This document shows positions 36,519 to 45,108 of a stretch of 53,751 bases of DNA, one piece after another; position 1 is the first letter of the stretch; every line of letters starts with the position of its first letter. The stretch spans positions 1 through 53,751 of the forward strand of contig JAFTEW010000038.1 in the NCBI GenBank assembly GCA_017453485.1, given 5' to 3'. The DNA comes from Alphaproteobacteria bacterium. GTDB lineage: Bacteria; Pseudomonadota; Alphaproteobacteria; CAAHEQ01; UBA3637. Made by a program: the position numbers and the translations under genes. The notes under the pieces are model-generated. The model was not told the origin of the DNA. It was given only the letters and a program-made list of their open reading frames with translations, and searched no databases.

Positions 36519-37196
36519 ATGAAATGGCAAATACATCATTTTGAACAGGTTTTAAGCACCAATGAACTTGCCAAAGATTTCCCGCCGCAAAGTGTTATCA
36601 TTGCCGATATACAGACGGGTGGTCGTGGAAGATATGGGCGTGTTTGGGAAAGTCCGATGGGTAATTTATATTTATCCGCAGTTGTTCGGAATATGGGTCA
36701 ACATACTCCGTTTATGGCTTTTGTTGCCGGAATAGCTGTTGCGGAGAGTTTGTCCGATTTCGGCGTCAGGTTAAAATGGCCGAATGATGTATTACTTGAT
36801 GGAAAAAAATTAGCCGGTATTTTATTGGAACAGACGGATGACGGACGTCTGATTATCGGAATCGGTGTTAATGTTTTGACCGCGCCAAACAAAAAAATGC
36901 TTTATCCGACAGCTGATTTATGTGGAAAAATATCTCGAGAAAAGCTTGCAAAGCGAATCCTGGATACTTTATCTGTTTATATGGATTTATTGCTGGAAAA
37001 AGGATTTGAACCGGTTCGTAAAAAATGGTTGAAATATGCTGATGGTATCGGACATGCAGTAAAAGTGAACTTACCCCACCAAGTGGTGGAAGGTATTTTT
37101 AAAGAAATAAGCCCGAAAGGGGAACTGATTTTGGAAACCCGGGACAAAACAGTTCAAAAAATAACGGCCGGGGATGTGTTTTTAATAGGAAAGTAA
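36519..37196 (+). CDS. Biotin--[acetyl-CoA-carboxylase] ligase
   Basis: This enzyme attaches biotin to the biotin carboxyl carrier protein. The 225 residues start with the typical MKWQIHHFEQVLSTNE. They contain the biotin and ATP-binding block GGRGRYGRVWESPMGNLYLSAV and the RLKWPNDVLLDGKKLAGIL stretch. A C-terminal SH3-like domain follows. There is no N-terminal helix-turn-helix, so it is the monofunctional type and not a BirA repressor. Start choice: ATG 36519 fits the family; 36501 is also possible. Neither has a good ribosome binding site. RNase J begins 2 bases after its stop. Confidence 0.92.
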   Translation: MKWQIHHFEQVLSTNELAKDFPPQSVIIADIQTGGRGRYGRVWESPMGNLYLSAVVRNMGQHTPFMAFVAGIAVAESLSDFGVRLKWPNDVLLDGKKLAGILLEQTDDGRLIIGIGVNVLTAPNKKMLYPTADLCGKISREKLAKRILDTLSVYMDLLLEKGFEPVRKKWLKYADGIGHAVKVNLPHQVVEGIFKEISPKGELILETRDKTVQKITAGDVFLIGK

Positions 37197-37198
37197 TA

Positions 37199-38872
37199 AT
37201 GGAAGAAAAGAAAGAAATGGTTATTCCACGGGATGATTTCGTTTTTATCCCTTTGGGTGGTGCAACCGGTATCGGTATGAATTTTTTTGCTTATGGGTAT
37301 CAGGGAAAGTGGCTATTGGTTGATTGTGGTGTCGGATTCCCGGGGGATGGTTTGCCCGGTGTTGATGTCTTGTTGCCCAATCCCGTGTTTCTGGCAGATA
37401 AAAAACAAGATATTGTCGGGTTGGTTATTACCCATGCCCATGAAGATCATATTGGTGCTATTCCGCATTTGTGGAGAGATTTACAATGCCCAATCTATGC
37501 AACGCCGTTTGCGGCAGAATTGATTGAAAGCAAATTAAATGAATCCGGATTGTTGGGGCGGGCCGATTTGAATGTGGTTGAACGGGGTAGTGAATTGGAA
37601 TTGCCGCCGTTTGATATTGAATTTATTTCAATGTGTCACTCTATTCCGGAACCGAATGCATTGGCTATTAAAACGCCGAAGGGAACGGTTGTTCATACAG
37701 GAGATTGGAAGCTAAATCAAGATCCGATTTTGGGTCAGGAAACGGATGTGGAAACCCTGAAAAATTTAGGTAAAAGAGGTGTTTTGGCACTTGTTTGCGA
37801 TTCGACCAATGTTTTCGGTGAGCCGACAACGGCAACAGAATCAGATGTCCAAAAGACATTAACGGATTTAATCGGGCAATACCCTGACAAACAGATCGCT
37901 GTGACCTGTTTTGCCTCTAATGTCGCCCGTGTTAAAGGAATTTATCAGGCCGCCAAAGCCAATGGTCGAGATGTTTGTCTGATGGGGCGGAGTTTATGGC
38001 GAATGGATGCGGCAGCCAGAGCAACCGGATATTTCCATGATATTCCGGAATTCCTATCCGAACGGGAAGCGATGGAACGCCCCGTTGGCACTGTTCTTTA
38101 TATTTGCACGGGCAGTCAGGGAGAATCTCGTTCGGCTTTGGCATCGTTATCAACAATAACGCCGATAAGAAATTCTGTTTATTTCGGTCCGGATGATGTT
38201 GTTATCTTTTCTTCACGTATTATTCCGGGGAATGAAAAAGCCATTGCTTTATTACAGCGGAAATTAAAAGCCAAAGGTTGTAAAATTATTACGGATCGTG
38301 AAGAAATGGTCCATGTATCCGGACATTATGCCGGTCAAGATTTACAACAAATATATCAATTGTTGATGCCTAAAATTGCTTTACCGGTCCACGGGGAATC
38401 TTTGGAACTGAATGAACATGCCCGGTTGGCAAAAAAATGGGGAACGCCTTATGCCTTTGCATTGGAGGATGGCGAAGTTCTAAATTTATCCGAAACACCG
38501 GAAATATTAGGGCAGGTAGAAACGGGTATTTTGGCTGTTGACGGAAAACAAATCTTACGCTTGGATTCCGAAGTTATCAGAAAACGTCGAAAAATGATGG
38601 ACGATGGTTCTTTTGTTGTGACGCTGGTTGTTGATCGGACCGGGACCGTTCTGGGAGAACCACAGATTTCAACTTTCGGTTTATTGGATACCGATAATGA
38701 ACAAAAAGCAGAACTTATTCAACGTATTAAAGATCAAATTGCCCAGTTAGAACCTGGTGATATTGATTTTAACAACCGGATTGATCAGGCCGTTCGGACA
38801 GTTATTCGTAAATTTTTAGATGAATTTTATGGGAAACATCCGTTGATTGATGTTCATTTGGTTAGGGTTTGA
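37199..38872 (+). CDS. rnj: Ribonuclease J
   Basis: This metallo-beta-lactamase/beta-CASP nuclease has 5'-to-3' exo- and endonuclease activity in mRNA and rRNA processing. The 557 residues show the metal site HAHEDH at 79-84, the GDWKL and CDSTN metal and catalytic blocks, and the beta-CASP motifs including HVSGHYAGQD near 375. Alphaproteobacteria commonly carry a single RNase J, unlike E. coli, which has none. It begins 2 bases after the biotin ligase stop, a pairing widespread in the class. A long hairpin terminator follows. Confidence 0.95.
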   Translation: MEEKKEMVIPRDDFVFIPLGGATGIGMNFFAYGYQGKWLLVDCGVGFPGDGLPGVDVLLPNPVFLADKKQDIVGLVITHAHEDHIGAIPHLWRDLQCPIYATPFAAELIESKLNESGLLGRADLNVVERGSELELPPFDIEFISMCHSIPEPNALAIKTPKGTVVHTGDWKLNQDPILGQETDVETLKNLGKRGVLALVCDSTNVFGEPTTATESDVQKTLTDLIGQYPDKQIAVTCFASNVARVKGIYQAAKANGRDVCLMGRSLWRMDAAARATGYFHDIPEFLSEREAMERPVGTVLYICTGSQGESRSALASLSTITPIRNSVYFGPDDVVIFSSRIIPGNEKAIALLQRKLKAKGCKIITDREEMVHVSGHYAGQDLQQIYQLLMPKIALPVHGESLELNEHARLAKKWGTPYAFALEDGEVLNLSETPEILGQVETGILAVDGKQILRLDSEVIRKRRKMMDDGSFVVTLVVDRTGTVLGEPQISTFGLLDTDNEQKAELIQRIKDQIAQLEPGDIDFNNRIDQAVRTVIRKFLDEFYGKHPLIDVHLVRV

Positions 38873-38876
38873 TATA

Positions 38877-38907
38877 AAGAAAGGGTGCCGTTGAAGCACC
38901 CTTTCTT
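38877..38907. terminator. Bidirectional terminator between RNase J and the dehydrogenase
   Basis: A perfect twelve-base stem AAGAAAGGGTGC/GCACCCTTTCTT with a seven-base loop. The A-rich and T-rich ends let it serve both converging transcripts. Confidence 0.85.
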
Positions 38908-38914
38908 AATAATT

Positions 38915-39823
38915 TTAATAACCTTCCAATTTTTCTTCTAATGTCGAACCGGCCAAATAATCAATCAAGGGCCGTTCAATAAAGGTATAGGTTCCAAATT
39001 CATTTCTTTCTCTTGCCGCAATACAAGCCCGTACACAAGAAACCATGACATTAGCGGTTAATTCAGGATTATTCCCTTCAATGGTATAACGCTGATTGAC
39101 TTGCATACCGGTGCGTTCCAAGTCACCTTCATGATGTAATGTGTTATATTTATCAATTTTTTTAACAAATAATACTTCCGTCGGCTCATTGCGAAAATAA
39201 GAATCGGCTTGAATGGTTTTTGCCACTTTTTCCGGATCCGCTCCGGTGACCAATTCGACATAAACCCGACGTTTTTGTTTACCCCGTCCGTTGGCCAGAG
39301 TTAATGCTACGGCGTCTTTAACTCCTTCAATGGCTTTGACGGCAACGGTATGTCCCATGCTACGGCCGCCTTTTTCCCCGCCGAATGTTGTTGTCGTATG
39401 ACCTGTGTAAGATGCAATCTTCATGATAGCCCGAATACCGGAATCGGTCCCCGGATCCCAACCGGTCCCGAAAATAGAAACAACACGTTTGGCTTTGGCA
39501 TTAATATCTAAGTCCTTTTTTAATGCCGGGATCCGTTCGTGTTCATCAAAACTATCCACCGTACAGATACCCATGGCCTGGTACTCTTTTACTCGTTCTG
39601 GAACTTCACGGGACGGGATGGACAACAATGCTACATCCACTTTCCCTAATTCGCGAATATCAGCCACAACCTTAGTATTTTCCAAACTTGGATCCTGTTG
39701 CTTTAAAGAAATAGGACGCCGCACGACACCGGCTAAAAATAAATCCGGATTTTCGGCAATGGCGCGCTTACAGCCCCGACCGACATTTCCCCATCCGATG
39801 ATGGCAACTGAAATTTTTTGCAT
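38915..39823 (-). CDS. ddh: Diaminopimelate dehydrogenase
   Basis: Ddh makes meso-diaminopimelate directly from tetrahydrodipicolinate, ammonia and NADPH, bypassing the succinylase or acetylase steps of lysine synthesis. The 302 residues begin with the nucleotide-binding IIGWGNVGRGCKRAI. They continue with the family's GTGWDPGTDSGIRAI, SMGHTVAVKAIEGVKDAVALT and an ERNEFGTYTFIERPL-like C-terminus. Its distribution in bacteria is patchy, and alphaproteobacterial cases are uncommon. It follows glgA in the leftward direction with a one-base overlap (TAATG) and an AGGAGG site, so the two are coupled despite unrelated roles. Confidence 0.85.
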   Translation of the reverse strand: MQKISVAIIGWGNVGRGCKRAIAENPDLFLAGVVRRPISLKQQDPSLENTKVVADIRELGKVDVALLSIPSREVPERVKEYQAMGICTVDSFDEHERIPALKKDLDINAKAKRVVSIFGTGWDPGTDSGIRAIMKIASYTGHTTTTFGGEKGGRSMGHTVAVKAIEGVKDAVALTLANGRGKQKRRVYVELVTGADPEKVAKTIQADSYFRNEPTEVLFVKKIDKYNTLHHEGDLERTGMQVNQRYTIEGNNPELTANVMVSCVRACIAARERNEFGTYTFIERPLIDYLAGSTLEEKLEGY

Positions 39824-41286
39824 TAATTACCTCCTGACATTGTTAAATAAAGCTGTTTATAGGCCAGAGACGATTTTGACCAAGAATAATTCTGACGCAT
39901 GGCTAAATGGCGCATAAACCGAATATGTGTTGGCCGATCAAAATAAGTCGCATTAGCCCACCCGATTGTGTTATATAGTGCAGTTGCGGAAACATCTTGA
40001 AATTTAAAGCCGGTACCGACACCATAATATTCATTATAATTGCTGACGGTATCATCTAATCCGCCGGTGGCCCGCGCAATCGGTAAAGCCCCATAAGTCT
40101 GGCTGACCATTTGTTTCAAACCGCACGGCTCATAAATTGATGGCACAAGAGAAAAATCACTGCCGGCATCCATTAAATGTTCCATATCCGGTTCAAAACC
40201 GATTTTAACCGAAATGCGCCCCGGATACTTATAGGGTAGGGAAGAAAAGTAATCCTGTGCCCAACTGTCACCCTGTCCCATAATCACAAACTGGGCCTGC
40301 ATAGTATTTAAAACCGGCTCAATACATTCGGACAGCATCTTAATTCCTTTTTGTTCCGCCAAACGAACGGCCATCCCGAAAATCGGTTGTGACACGCTGG
40401 ATAATCCGGTGCGACGAACCAGTTCTTCCTTATTCTTTTGTTTACCGGCCAAAACGTTGTCAATAGAGTATTGTTCCGGAATAATCAAATCCTTGGACGG
40501 ATTCCAAAGTTGCGTATCAATACCGTTCAAAATGCCGGATAAATCCTTTTGTCTTTCACGTAAAAGAAAATCAAGACCGGCCCCGAATTCGGGCGTTAAA
40601 ATTTCACGGGCATAGTTCGGAGAAACCGTATTTAACTTATCGGCAAAACGCAATCCGCCCTTTAAGAAATTGATTCCGCCATAATCTTCAAAAGCCGATG
40701 GGTTAAAATCACACCAATCAATCTTGGCATAGGGGACCACATCCGACCCGAAACGGCCCTGATACGGTAAATTATGAATAGTCAACAGCGTTTTTGTATG
40801 GGCAAAAAACGGATCATGTTCATGCTTAATATAGTAAGGGATTAAGGAAGTCTGCCAATCGTGTATATGAACAACATCCGGTTTAAATTTTAAATCCCTG
40901 GCAACCTGTAATGCCGCCCGACAAAAGAAAGCATAACGGTAAGCATTATCCTGAAAAGCGACATGATTCCATTTATCATCGTATATGCCATTCCTGTCAA
41001 AATACTTATTAAATTCAATGAAATAAGTTTCTATGCCGGGAATGTAATCGGAACGGTGAACACAGAAAAATTCGTGGCAATTTCCCATTTCAACACAGTT
41101 TCCGTCCATGACCTTATACAGATGATATTTATGATAATCAATGGCTGAATACAACGGAATAACAGCTTTAACAGTGCACCCCTCTTTGATTAAAGACTTT
41201 GGTAGGGCCCCCACTACATCACCCAAACCACCCGTTTTGATAAACGGCGTCATTTCACTGGCGACAAACAGAATGTTCAGACTCAT
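39823..41286 (-). CDS. glgA: Glycogen synthase (ADP-glucose type)
   Basis: GlgA transfers glucose from ADP-glucose to the growing glycogen chain. The N-terminal ADP-glucose motif KTGGLGDV, the HDWQTSL site and the C-terminal catalytic EPCGLKQM are all present. The length of 487 residues is standard. The start at 41286 is chosen for a GAGAGGATTGAG ribosome site and the conserved MSLNILFVASE opening; the frame is open for 17 more codons. No branching enzyme, pyrophosphorylase or phosphorylase lies in the window. Its promoter overlaps the region shared with prfC. Confidence 0.95.
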   Translation of the reverse strand: MSLNILFVASEMTPFIKTGGLGDVVGALPKSLIKEGCTVKAVIPLYSAIDYHKYHLYKVMDGNCVEMGNCHEFFCVHRSDYIPGIETYFIEFNKYFDRNGIYDDKWNHVAFQDNAYRYAFFCRAALQVARDLKFKPDVVHIHDWQTSLIPYYIKHEHDPFFAHTKTLLTIHNLPYQGRFGSDVVPYAKIDWCDFNPSAFEDYGGINFLKGGLRFADKLNTVSPNYAREILTPEFGAGLDFLLRERQKDLSGILNGIDTQLWNPSKDLIIPEQYSIDNVLAGKQKNKEELVRRTGLSSVSQPIFGMAVRLAEQKGIKMLSECIEPVLNTMQAQFVIMGQGDSWAQDYFSSLPYKYPGRISVKIGFEPDMEHLMDAGSDFSLVPSIYEPCGLKQMVSQTYGALPIARATGGLDDTVSNYNEYYGVGTGFKFQDVSATALYNTIGWANATYFDRPTHIRFMRHLAMRQNYSWSKSSLAYKQLYLTMSGGN

Positions 41287-41308
41287 CTCAATCCTCTCTT
41301 CCAAGATT

Positions 41309-41337
41309 AGTATAACCAATAAAGTTTTGGATTGCAA
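41309..41337 (-). promoter_or_regulatory. Promoter of glgA-ddh
   Basis: Minus strand TTGCAA (41332-41337), 17 bases, TATACT (41309-41314), ending 23 bases before the glgA start. Confidence 0.6.
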
Positions 41338-41399
41338 GCACTTTTATACAAAAAACGCAGAAAATAATTTCAATTTTTAATTGCCAATTTAAAAAGTAA

Positions 41400-42986
41400 T
41401 TATTCTTTTATTTTTAGCAATTTAATGTCTGTAAAATCTTCTTCAGCTTTGCCCAGGTGCCAGGCGTTTCTGGCTAAAAAGACAGGTGAACCGTCGTGAT
41501 CCGTAGCCATCGTTCCTGTGTTTTTGGCAATAAAATTTTCAACCGATTTATCCGGTCCGGATACCCAGCGGGCCGTGATATAACTGGTCGGTTCGAAAAT
41601 AACGGGGACATCAAATTCTGTCCGAATTCTGTCGGCCAAAACTTCAAATTGCAAAGCCCCGACGACGCCGACAATCCAATCTGAACCGATGGATGGCTTG
41701 AATACGCTGGCTCCGCCTTCTTCGGCAATTTGCTCCAAAGCCTTCCCCAGGTGTTTTGCTTTTAACGGATCGACAGCCCGCACTTTTTGCAACAATTCCG
41801 GTGCAAAAGAGGGGATCCCTTTAAATGTTAAAACTTCACCTTCGGAAAACGAGTCACCGATTCGCATGCCGCCGTGATTCGGCAAACCGATGATGTCTCC
41901 GGCATAGGCATCTTCGGCTAATTCACGATCTTGTGCTAAGAACATAACCGGATTATGCAGAATCATTTGTTTATTATCCCGCAGGTGCAATAATTTCATG
42001 CCTCTTTTAAAGTGACCGGAGCAAATGCGCATAAAGGCAATTCGATCCCGATGCTTCGGATCCATATTGGCTTGAATTTTAAACACAAAGCCACTGACCT
42101 TATTTTCATCGGGGCGGATTATGCGCTCTGAGGCTTCCTGTGGTTTCGGGGAGGGTGCCAGTGATACCAAAGAATCCAATAATTCACGAACACCAAAATT
42201 ATTAACGGCTGAGCCGAAAAAGACCGGTGTCAGGTAGCCTTCACGGTAGGCCTCCATATCAACCGTTTTACACAAGGCACGCACCATTTCAACGTCTTCA
42301 CGTAATTTAGAGACCTGATTTTCAGGTAATAGAGAATCCAGTTTTGAATCATTAACCCCGTTGATGGTTTCGCCGACGGCTGGTAATTTTGATTTATCCG
42401 CCGCTTTATCAATTAAATTCAATCGATCGTGAATGAGGTCAAAACATCCCTTAAAATCATGGCCCATCCCGATAGGCCAAACGGCTGGTGCCACATCCAA
42501 AGCCAGGGTTTGTTCAATTTCTTCCAATAACGCAAAGGGATCTTGGCCTTCACGGTCTAATTTATTGATAAAAGTAATAATGGGGATATCACGTAAGCGG
42601 CAAACTTCAAACAGTTTTTTTGTTTGTGTTTCAATCCCTTTGGCACAATCAATAACCATGACGGCCGAATCAACCGCCGTTAACACACGGTAAGTATCTT
42701 CCGAAAAATCTTCGTGTCCCGGGGTGTCTAATAAGTTGAAAGTACAGCCGCCGTATTCAAATGTCATAACGGACGAAGCAACTGAAATCCCCCGTTCCTG
42801 TTCCACCTTCATCCAATCGGAATGGGCACGCCTGTTGTCACCGCGTGCTTTGACGGCGCCGGCCTGATTAATGGCACCACCGAAAAGCAGCAATTTTTCG
42901 GTCAGTGTAGTTTTTCCGGCATCCGGGTGTGAAATAATAGCAAAAGTGCGCCTTTTTTGAACGATTTCAGATAAATTTTCTGCCAT
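41400..42986 (-). CDS. prfC: Peptide chain release factor 3
   Basis: RF3 is a GTPase that recycles RF1 and RF2 off the ribosome. The G1 motif SHPDAGKTT is near residue 20, G3 is DTPGHED and G4 is NKLD. The 528 residues are normal. RF3 is patchy in alphaproteobacteria, so its presence alongside the recoded prfB at 15.3 kb is notable. A TTGACT/TATATT promoter lies just upstream. Confidence 0.95.
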   Translation of the reverse strand: MAENLSEIVQKRRTFAIISHPDAGKTTLTEKLLLFGGAINQAGAVKARGDNRRAHSDWMKVEQERGISVASSVMTFEYGGCTFNLLDTPGHEDFSEDTYRVLTAVDSAVMVIDCAKGIETQTKKLFEVCRLRDIPIITFINKLDREGQDPFALLEEIEQTLALDVAPAVWPIGMGHDFKGCFDLIHDRLNLIDKAADKSKLPAVGETINGVNDSKLDSLLPENQVSKLREDVEMVRALCKTVDMEAYREGYLTPVFFGSAVNNFGVRELLDSLVSLAPSPKPQEASERIIRPDENKVSGFVFKIQANMDPKHRDRIAFMRICSGHFKRGMKLLHLRDNKQMILHNPVMFLAQDRELAEDAYAGDIIGLPNHGGMRIGDSFSEGEVLTFKGIPSFAPELLQKVRAVDPLKAKHLGKALEQIAEEGGASVFKPSIGSDWIVGVVGALQFEVLADRIRTEFDVPVIFEPTSYITARWVSGPDKSVENFIAKNTGTMATDHDGSPVFLARNAWHLGKAEEDFTDIKLLKIKE

Positions 42987-43012
42987 AGCGGTTGTCCTTA
43001 ACTGTTTTTGGA

Positions 43013-43041
43013 AATATATCTGAAAATAATAAAAAAGTCAA
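43013..43041 (-). promoter_or_regulatory. Promoter of prfC
   Basis: Minus strand TTGACT (43036-43041), 17 bases beginning with a T-tract, TATATT (43013-43018); 27 bases before the prfC ATG at 42986. Confidence 0.6.
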
Positions 43042-43060
43042 GAAAAGATGAAAAAATGGC

Positions 43061-43088
43061 TTGACAACGTATACCGTTATGCTACAAT
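43061..43088 (+). promoter_or_regulatory. Strong promoter of the 77/111-residue gene pair
   Basis: TTGACA (43061-43066), 16 bases, TACAAT (43083-43088); AAAGGAG follows before the ATG at 43118. Confidence 0.75.
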
Positions 43089-43117
43089 TATAGTATAACA
43101 AGCGAAAGGAGAATACT

Positions 43118-43351
43118 ATGTCATCATCATCAAAATTAAGCGCCGCTTCGGCAAAAAAAACGGTTAAAGTCGATGTAAAGGAAACGGAAACTGCTGGGTT
43201 GACCGAAAAGATCGTTAATGATTTGGAAAGTAAACCAAATAGTAGGGCCGTTAAAAACGTAAACAAAGCCATGTTGGAAGCATGGGGTTGTGAATTGAGT
43301 GTTAAAGACGGTAAATTGATTATGGTCGCTGTTCAGTCACAAGGACGATAA
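43118..43351 (+). CDS. Unrecognised 77-residue protein, first gene of a two-gene unit
   Basis: I do not recognise this protein. The N-terminal 30 residues are low-complexity Ser, Ala, Lys, Val and Glu. From residue 30, KIVNDLESKPNSRAVKNVNKAMLEAWGCELSVKDG looks like a helix-turn-strand fold with one Cys. No membrane segment or signal peptide is seen. It has a strong promoter and AGGAG site and is followed, with a one-base overlap (TAATG), by the 111-residue paralogue of the protein at 32072, so the two are co-expressed. The opposite-strand open frame here is a shadow. The role is unknown. Confidence 0.7.
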   Translation: MSSSSKLSAASAKKTVKVDVKETETAGLTEKIVNDLESKPNSRAVKNVNKAMLEAWGCELSVKDGKLIMVAVQSQGR

Positions 43352-43687
43352 ATGCCGATTTTGCAAAACAGAACCTATTGCATAAAGCCGACGACAAAAG
43401 AGGGGTTTTTTGTCTTGATTATTCGGGCGCGCGATGAAGATGCTAAGGGAGCTTCTATCATGTATGATGGACGGAGTAACGCTCTGTTTTTGCGCCGTCC
43501 GAAGGAGACAATACTATTGGATTATATTAACCCGTCTATCCAAAAAGCATTGGTCGAATCGGCCGAAGTTGGTGTCGTGGAATTAGATATTATCACGGAA
43601 GATGTGACCCGAACCTACAAAGTCCCGATGCGTCGGGTTGACGAAGTATTTGTAGCGACTTACGGCACATCCTATTCGGTTTGTTAG
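43352..43687 (+). CDS. Orphan 111-residue protein, paralogue of the protein at 32072-32398
   Basis: I do not recognise this protein. It is soluble with no signal peptide. The stretch RARDEDAKGASIMYDGRS... to LLDYINPS aligns gap-free to the 108-residue protein at 32072. A VVEL segment and an R-T-Y motif follow at the same spacing, with a two-residue insertion. It differs by a C-terminal extension, TYGTSYSVC, ending in Cys. The gene starts one base inside the stop of the 77-residue gene. It converges with pyk, leaving 2 bases between stops. I infer a small protein family specific to this lineage; no function can be argued. Confidence 0.75.
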   Translation: MPILQNRTYCIKPTTKEGFFVLIIRARDEDAKGASIMYDGRSNALFLRRPKETILLDYINPSIQKALVESAEVGVVELDIITEDVTRTYKVPMRRVDEVFVATYGTSYSVC

Positions 43688-43689
43688 GA

Positions 43690-45105
43690 TTACTCAACAA
43701 CGGCAATATGCAGAATGTTTGTTTTCCCTTTTTTGGCGAAGGGAATGCCGGCTGTGATTACAATTTCATCTCCTTTATTAACCATATTTAAGGATTTTGT
43801 TAATTGTAAGGTCAAGGTTGAAACATCCGTTATCCCTTCTAGTTGTTTTGTTTTTAAAGGTAAAACACCCCATACCAACGCTAATTTATTAGCAACTTTT
43901 TCATCCGGAGTTAAGCCCAAAATAGGGACGGGGACGCGTTCTCGAGCAGCTCGTATCGTCGTTTTACCGGAGATGGAATAGGTCGCAATACATGCAGGAT
44001 GTTCCAAAACTTGAATAATATTTTTCATCCCGGCTGTAATAGCACTGGCTACCGTGTTATCAGGTGGTAAGGAAACAGCCTGCATTGCCATGGCGTAATA
44101 TCTGTCGGATTGAATACTGTCAATGACTTGTTTCATCATGGCAACCGCCTGAACCGGATATTGTCCGGCGGCGGTTTCTGCGGATAGCATGACGCAATCG
44201 GCCCCTTCGTAAACGGCAGTTGCAACATCGGAAACTTCGGCCCGTGTCGGAACAGGGGCATTAATCATACTTTCTAACATCTGAGTAGCCACGATAACGG
44301 GTTTGCCGGCATGTCGGCATCTATCAATAATTTGGCGTTGAAGGGTCGGAACCTGCTCAACGGGACATTCAACTCCCAGGTCACCACGGGCCACCATCAC
44401 ACCATCTGCCAAATCTACAATTTTATCCAAATGTGTAATGGCGGATGGTTTTTCTACTTTGACAATAATACCGGCCTTTCCCTTAATCAGATGTCGCGCC
44501 AATTCCACATCCTGCGGTTTTTGCACAAAGGATAAACAAATCCAATCAACGCCAAGTGACAAAGCAAATTTTAAATCCTTTATATCTTTTTCCGTCAAAG
44601 CCGAAATCGGCAAGACCACATCAGGAACATTTACCCCTTTATGATCTGACAAGACACCCCCGACTAAAACAGTCGTATCAATATAATTCGGTCCGGCGGA
44701 AATAACCTTTAACTTAATTTGTCCATCGTTTAATAAAAGGGTTTGCCCCTTTCGAATAACCTGATAAATTTCCGGATGGGGCAGTAAAACTCTTTTTTCG
44801 TTTCCAGGCTCATGCAACATATCTAACCTGAATTTTTGCCCGTTTTTTAACAGGGTATGACCGTCTTCAAATTCTCCGACGCGTAATTTAGGCCCTTGCA
44901 TATCGGCTAAGACACTATAATGTTGTTTTTTCTTTTTGGATAATTTCCTGATGGTATTAAACCGTTGTTTCTGTTCGGCATGAGTGCCATGGCTGAAATT
45001 TAAACGAAAGACATTGGCTCCGGCATCCATTAAGTGCTCAATTATATCCGGTGTGCCGGAAGCCGGGCCCAGCGTGGCCACAATTTTTGTAAAAACAGAT
45101 TTCAT
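43690..45105 (-). CDS. pyk: Pyruvate kinase
   Basis: Pyruvate kinase converts phosphoenolpyruvate and ADP to pyruvate and ATP, ending glycolysis. The signature IIVKVEKP (active-site Lys), followed by the MVARGDLGVE block and LDKIVDLAD, is present, as is MNRLNFSHG-like VFRLNFSHGTH near the N-terminus. The 471 residues are normal. It lies 3 bases after the galM stop and is the last gene of the leftward run sensor-galM-pyk. It converges with the 111-residue gene. Confidence 0.97.
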   Translation of the reverse strand: MKSVFTKIVATLGPASGTPDIIEHLMDAGANVFRLNFSHGTHAEQKQRFNTIRKLSKKKKQHYSVLADMQGPKLRVGEFEDGHTLLKNGQKFRLDMLHEPGNEKRVLLPHPEIYQVIRKGQTLLLNDGQIKLKVISAGPNYIDTTVLVGGVLSDHKGVNVPDVVLPISALTEKDIKDLKFALSLGVDWICLSFVQKPQDVELARHLIKGKAGIIVKVEKPSAITHLDKIVDLADGVMVARGDLGVECPVEQVPTLQRQIIDRCRHAGKPVIVATQMLESMINAPVPTRAEVSDVATAVYEGADCVMLSAETAAGQYPVQAVAMMKQVIDSIQSDRYYAMAMQAVSLPPDNTVASAITAGMKNIIQVLEHPACIATYSISGKTTIRAARERVPVPILGLTPDEKVANKLALVWGVLPLKTKQLEGITDVSTLTLQLTKSLNMVNKGDEIVITAGIPFAKKGKTNILHIAVVE

Positions 45106-45108
45106 ATT

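Noticed and set aside
43069-43104. GTATAC-type inverted arms around the promoter of the 77/111 pair as an operator
   Set aside because: The arms are only five bases (TATAC/GTATA) and poorly centred; this could be chance in AT-rich DNA.
42967-43272. 101-residue frame on the minus strand opposite the 77-residue gene
   Set aside because: It overlaps the prfC start and its promoter, has no ribosome site, and mirrors a gene with a strong promoter and AGGAG site on the plus strand.
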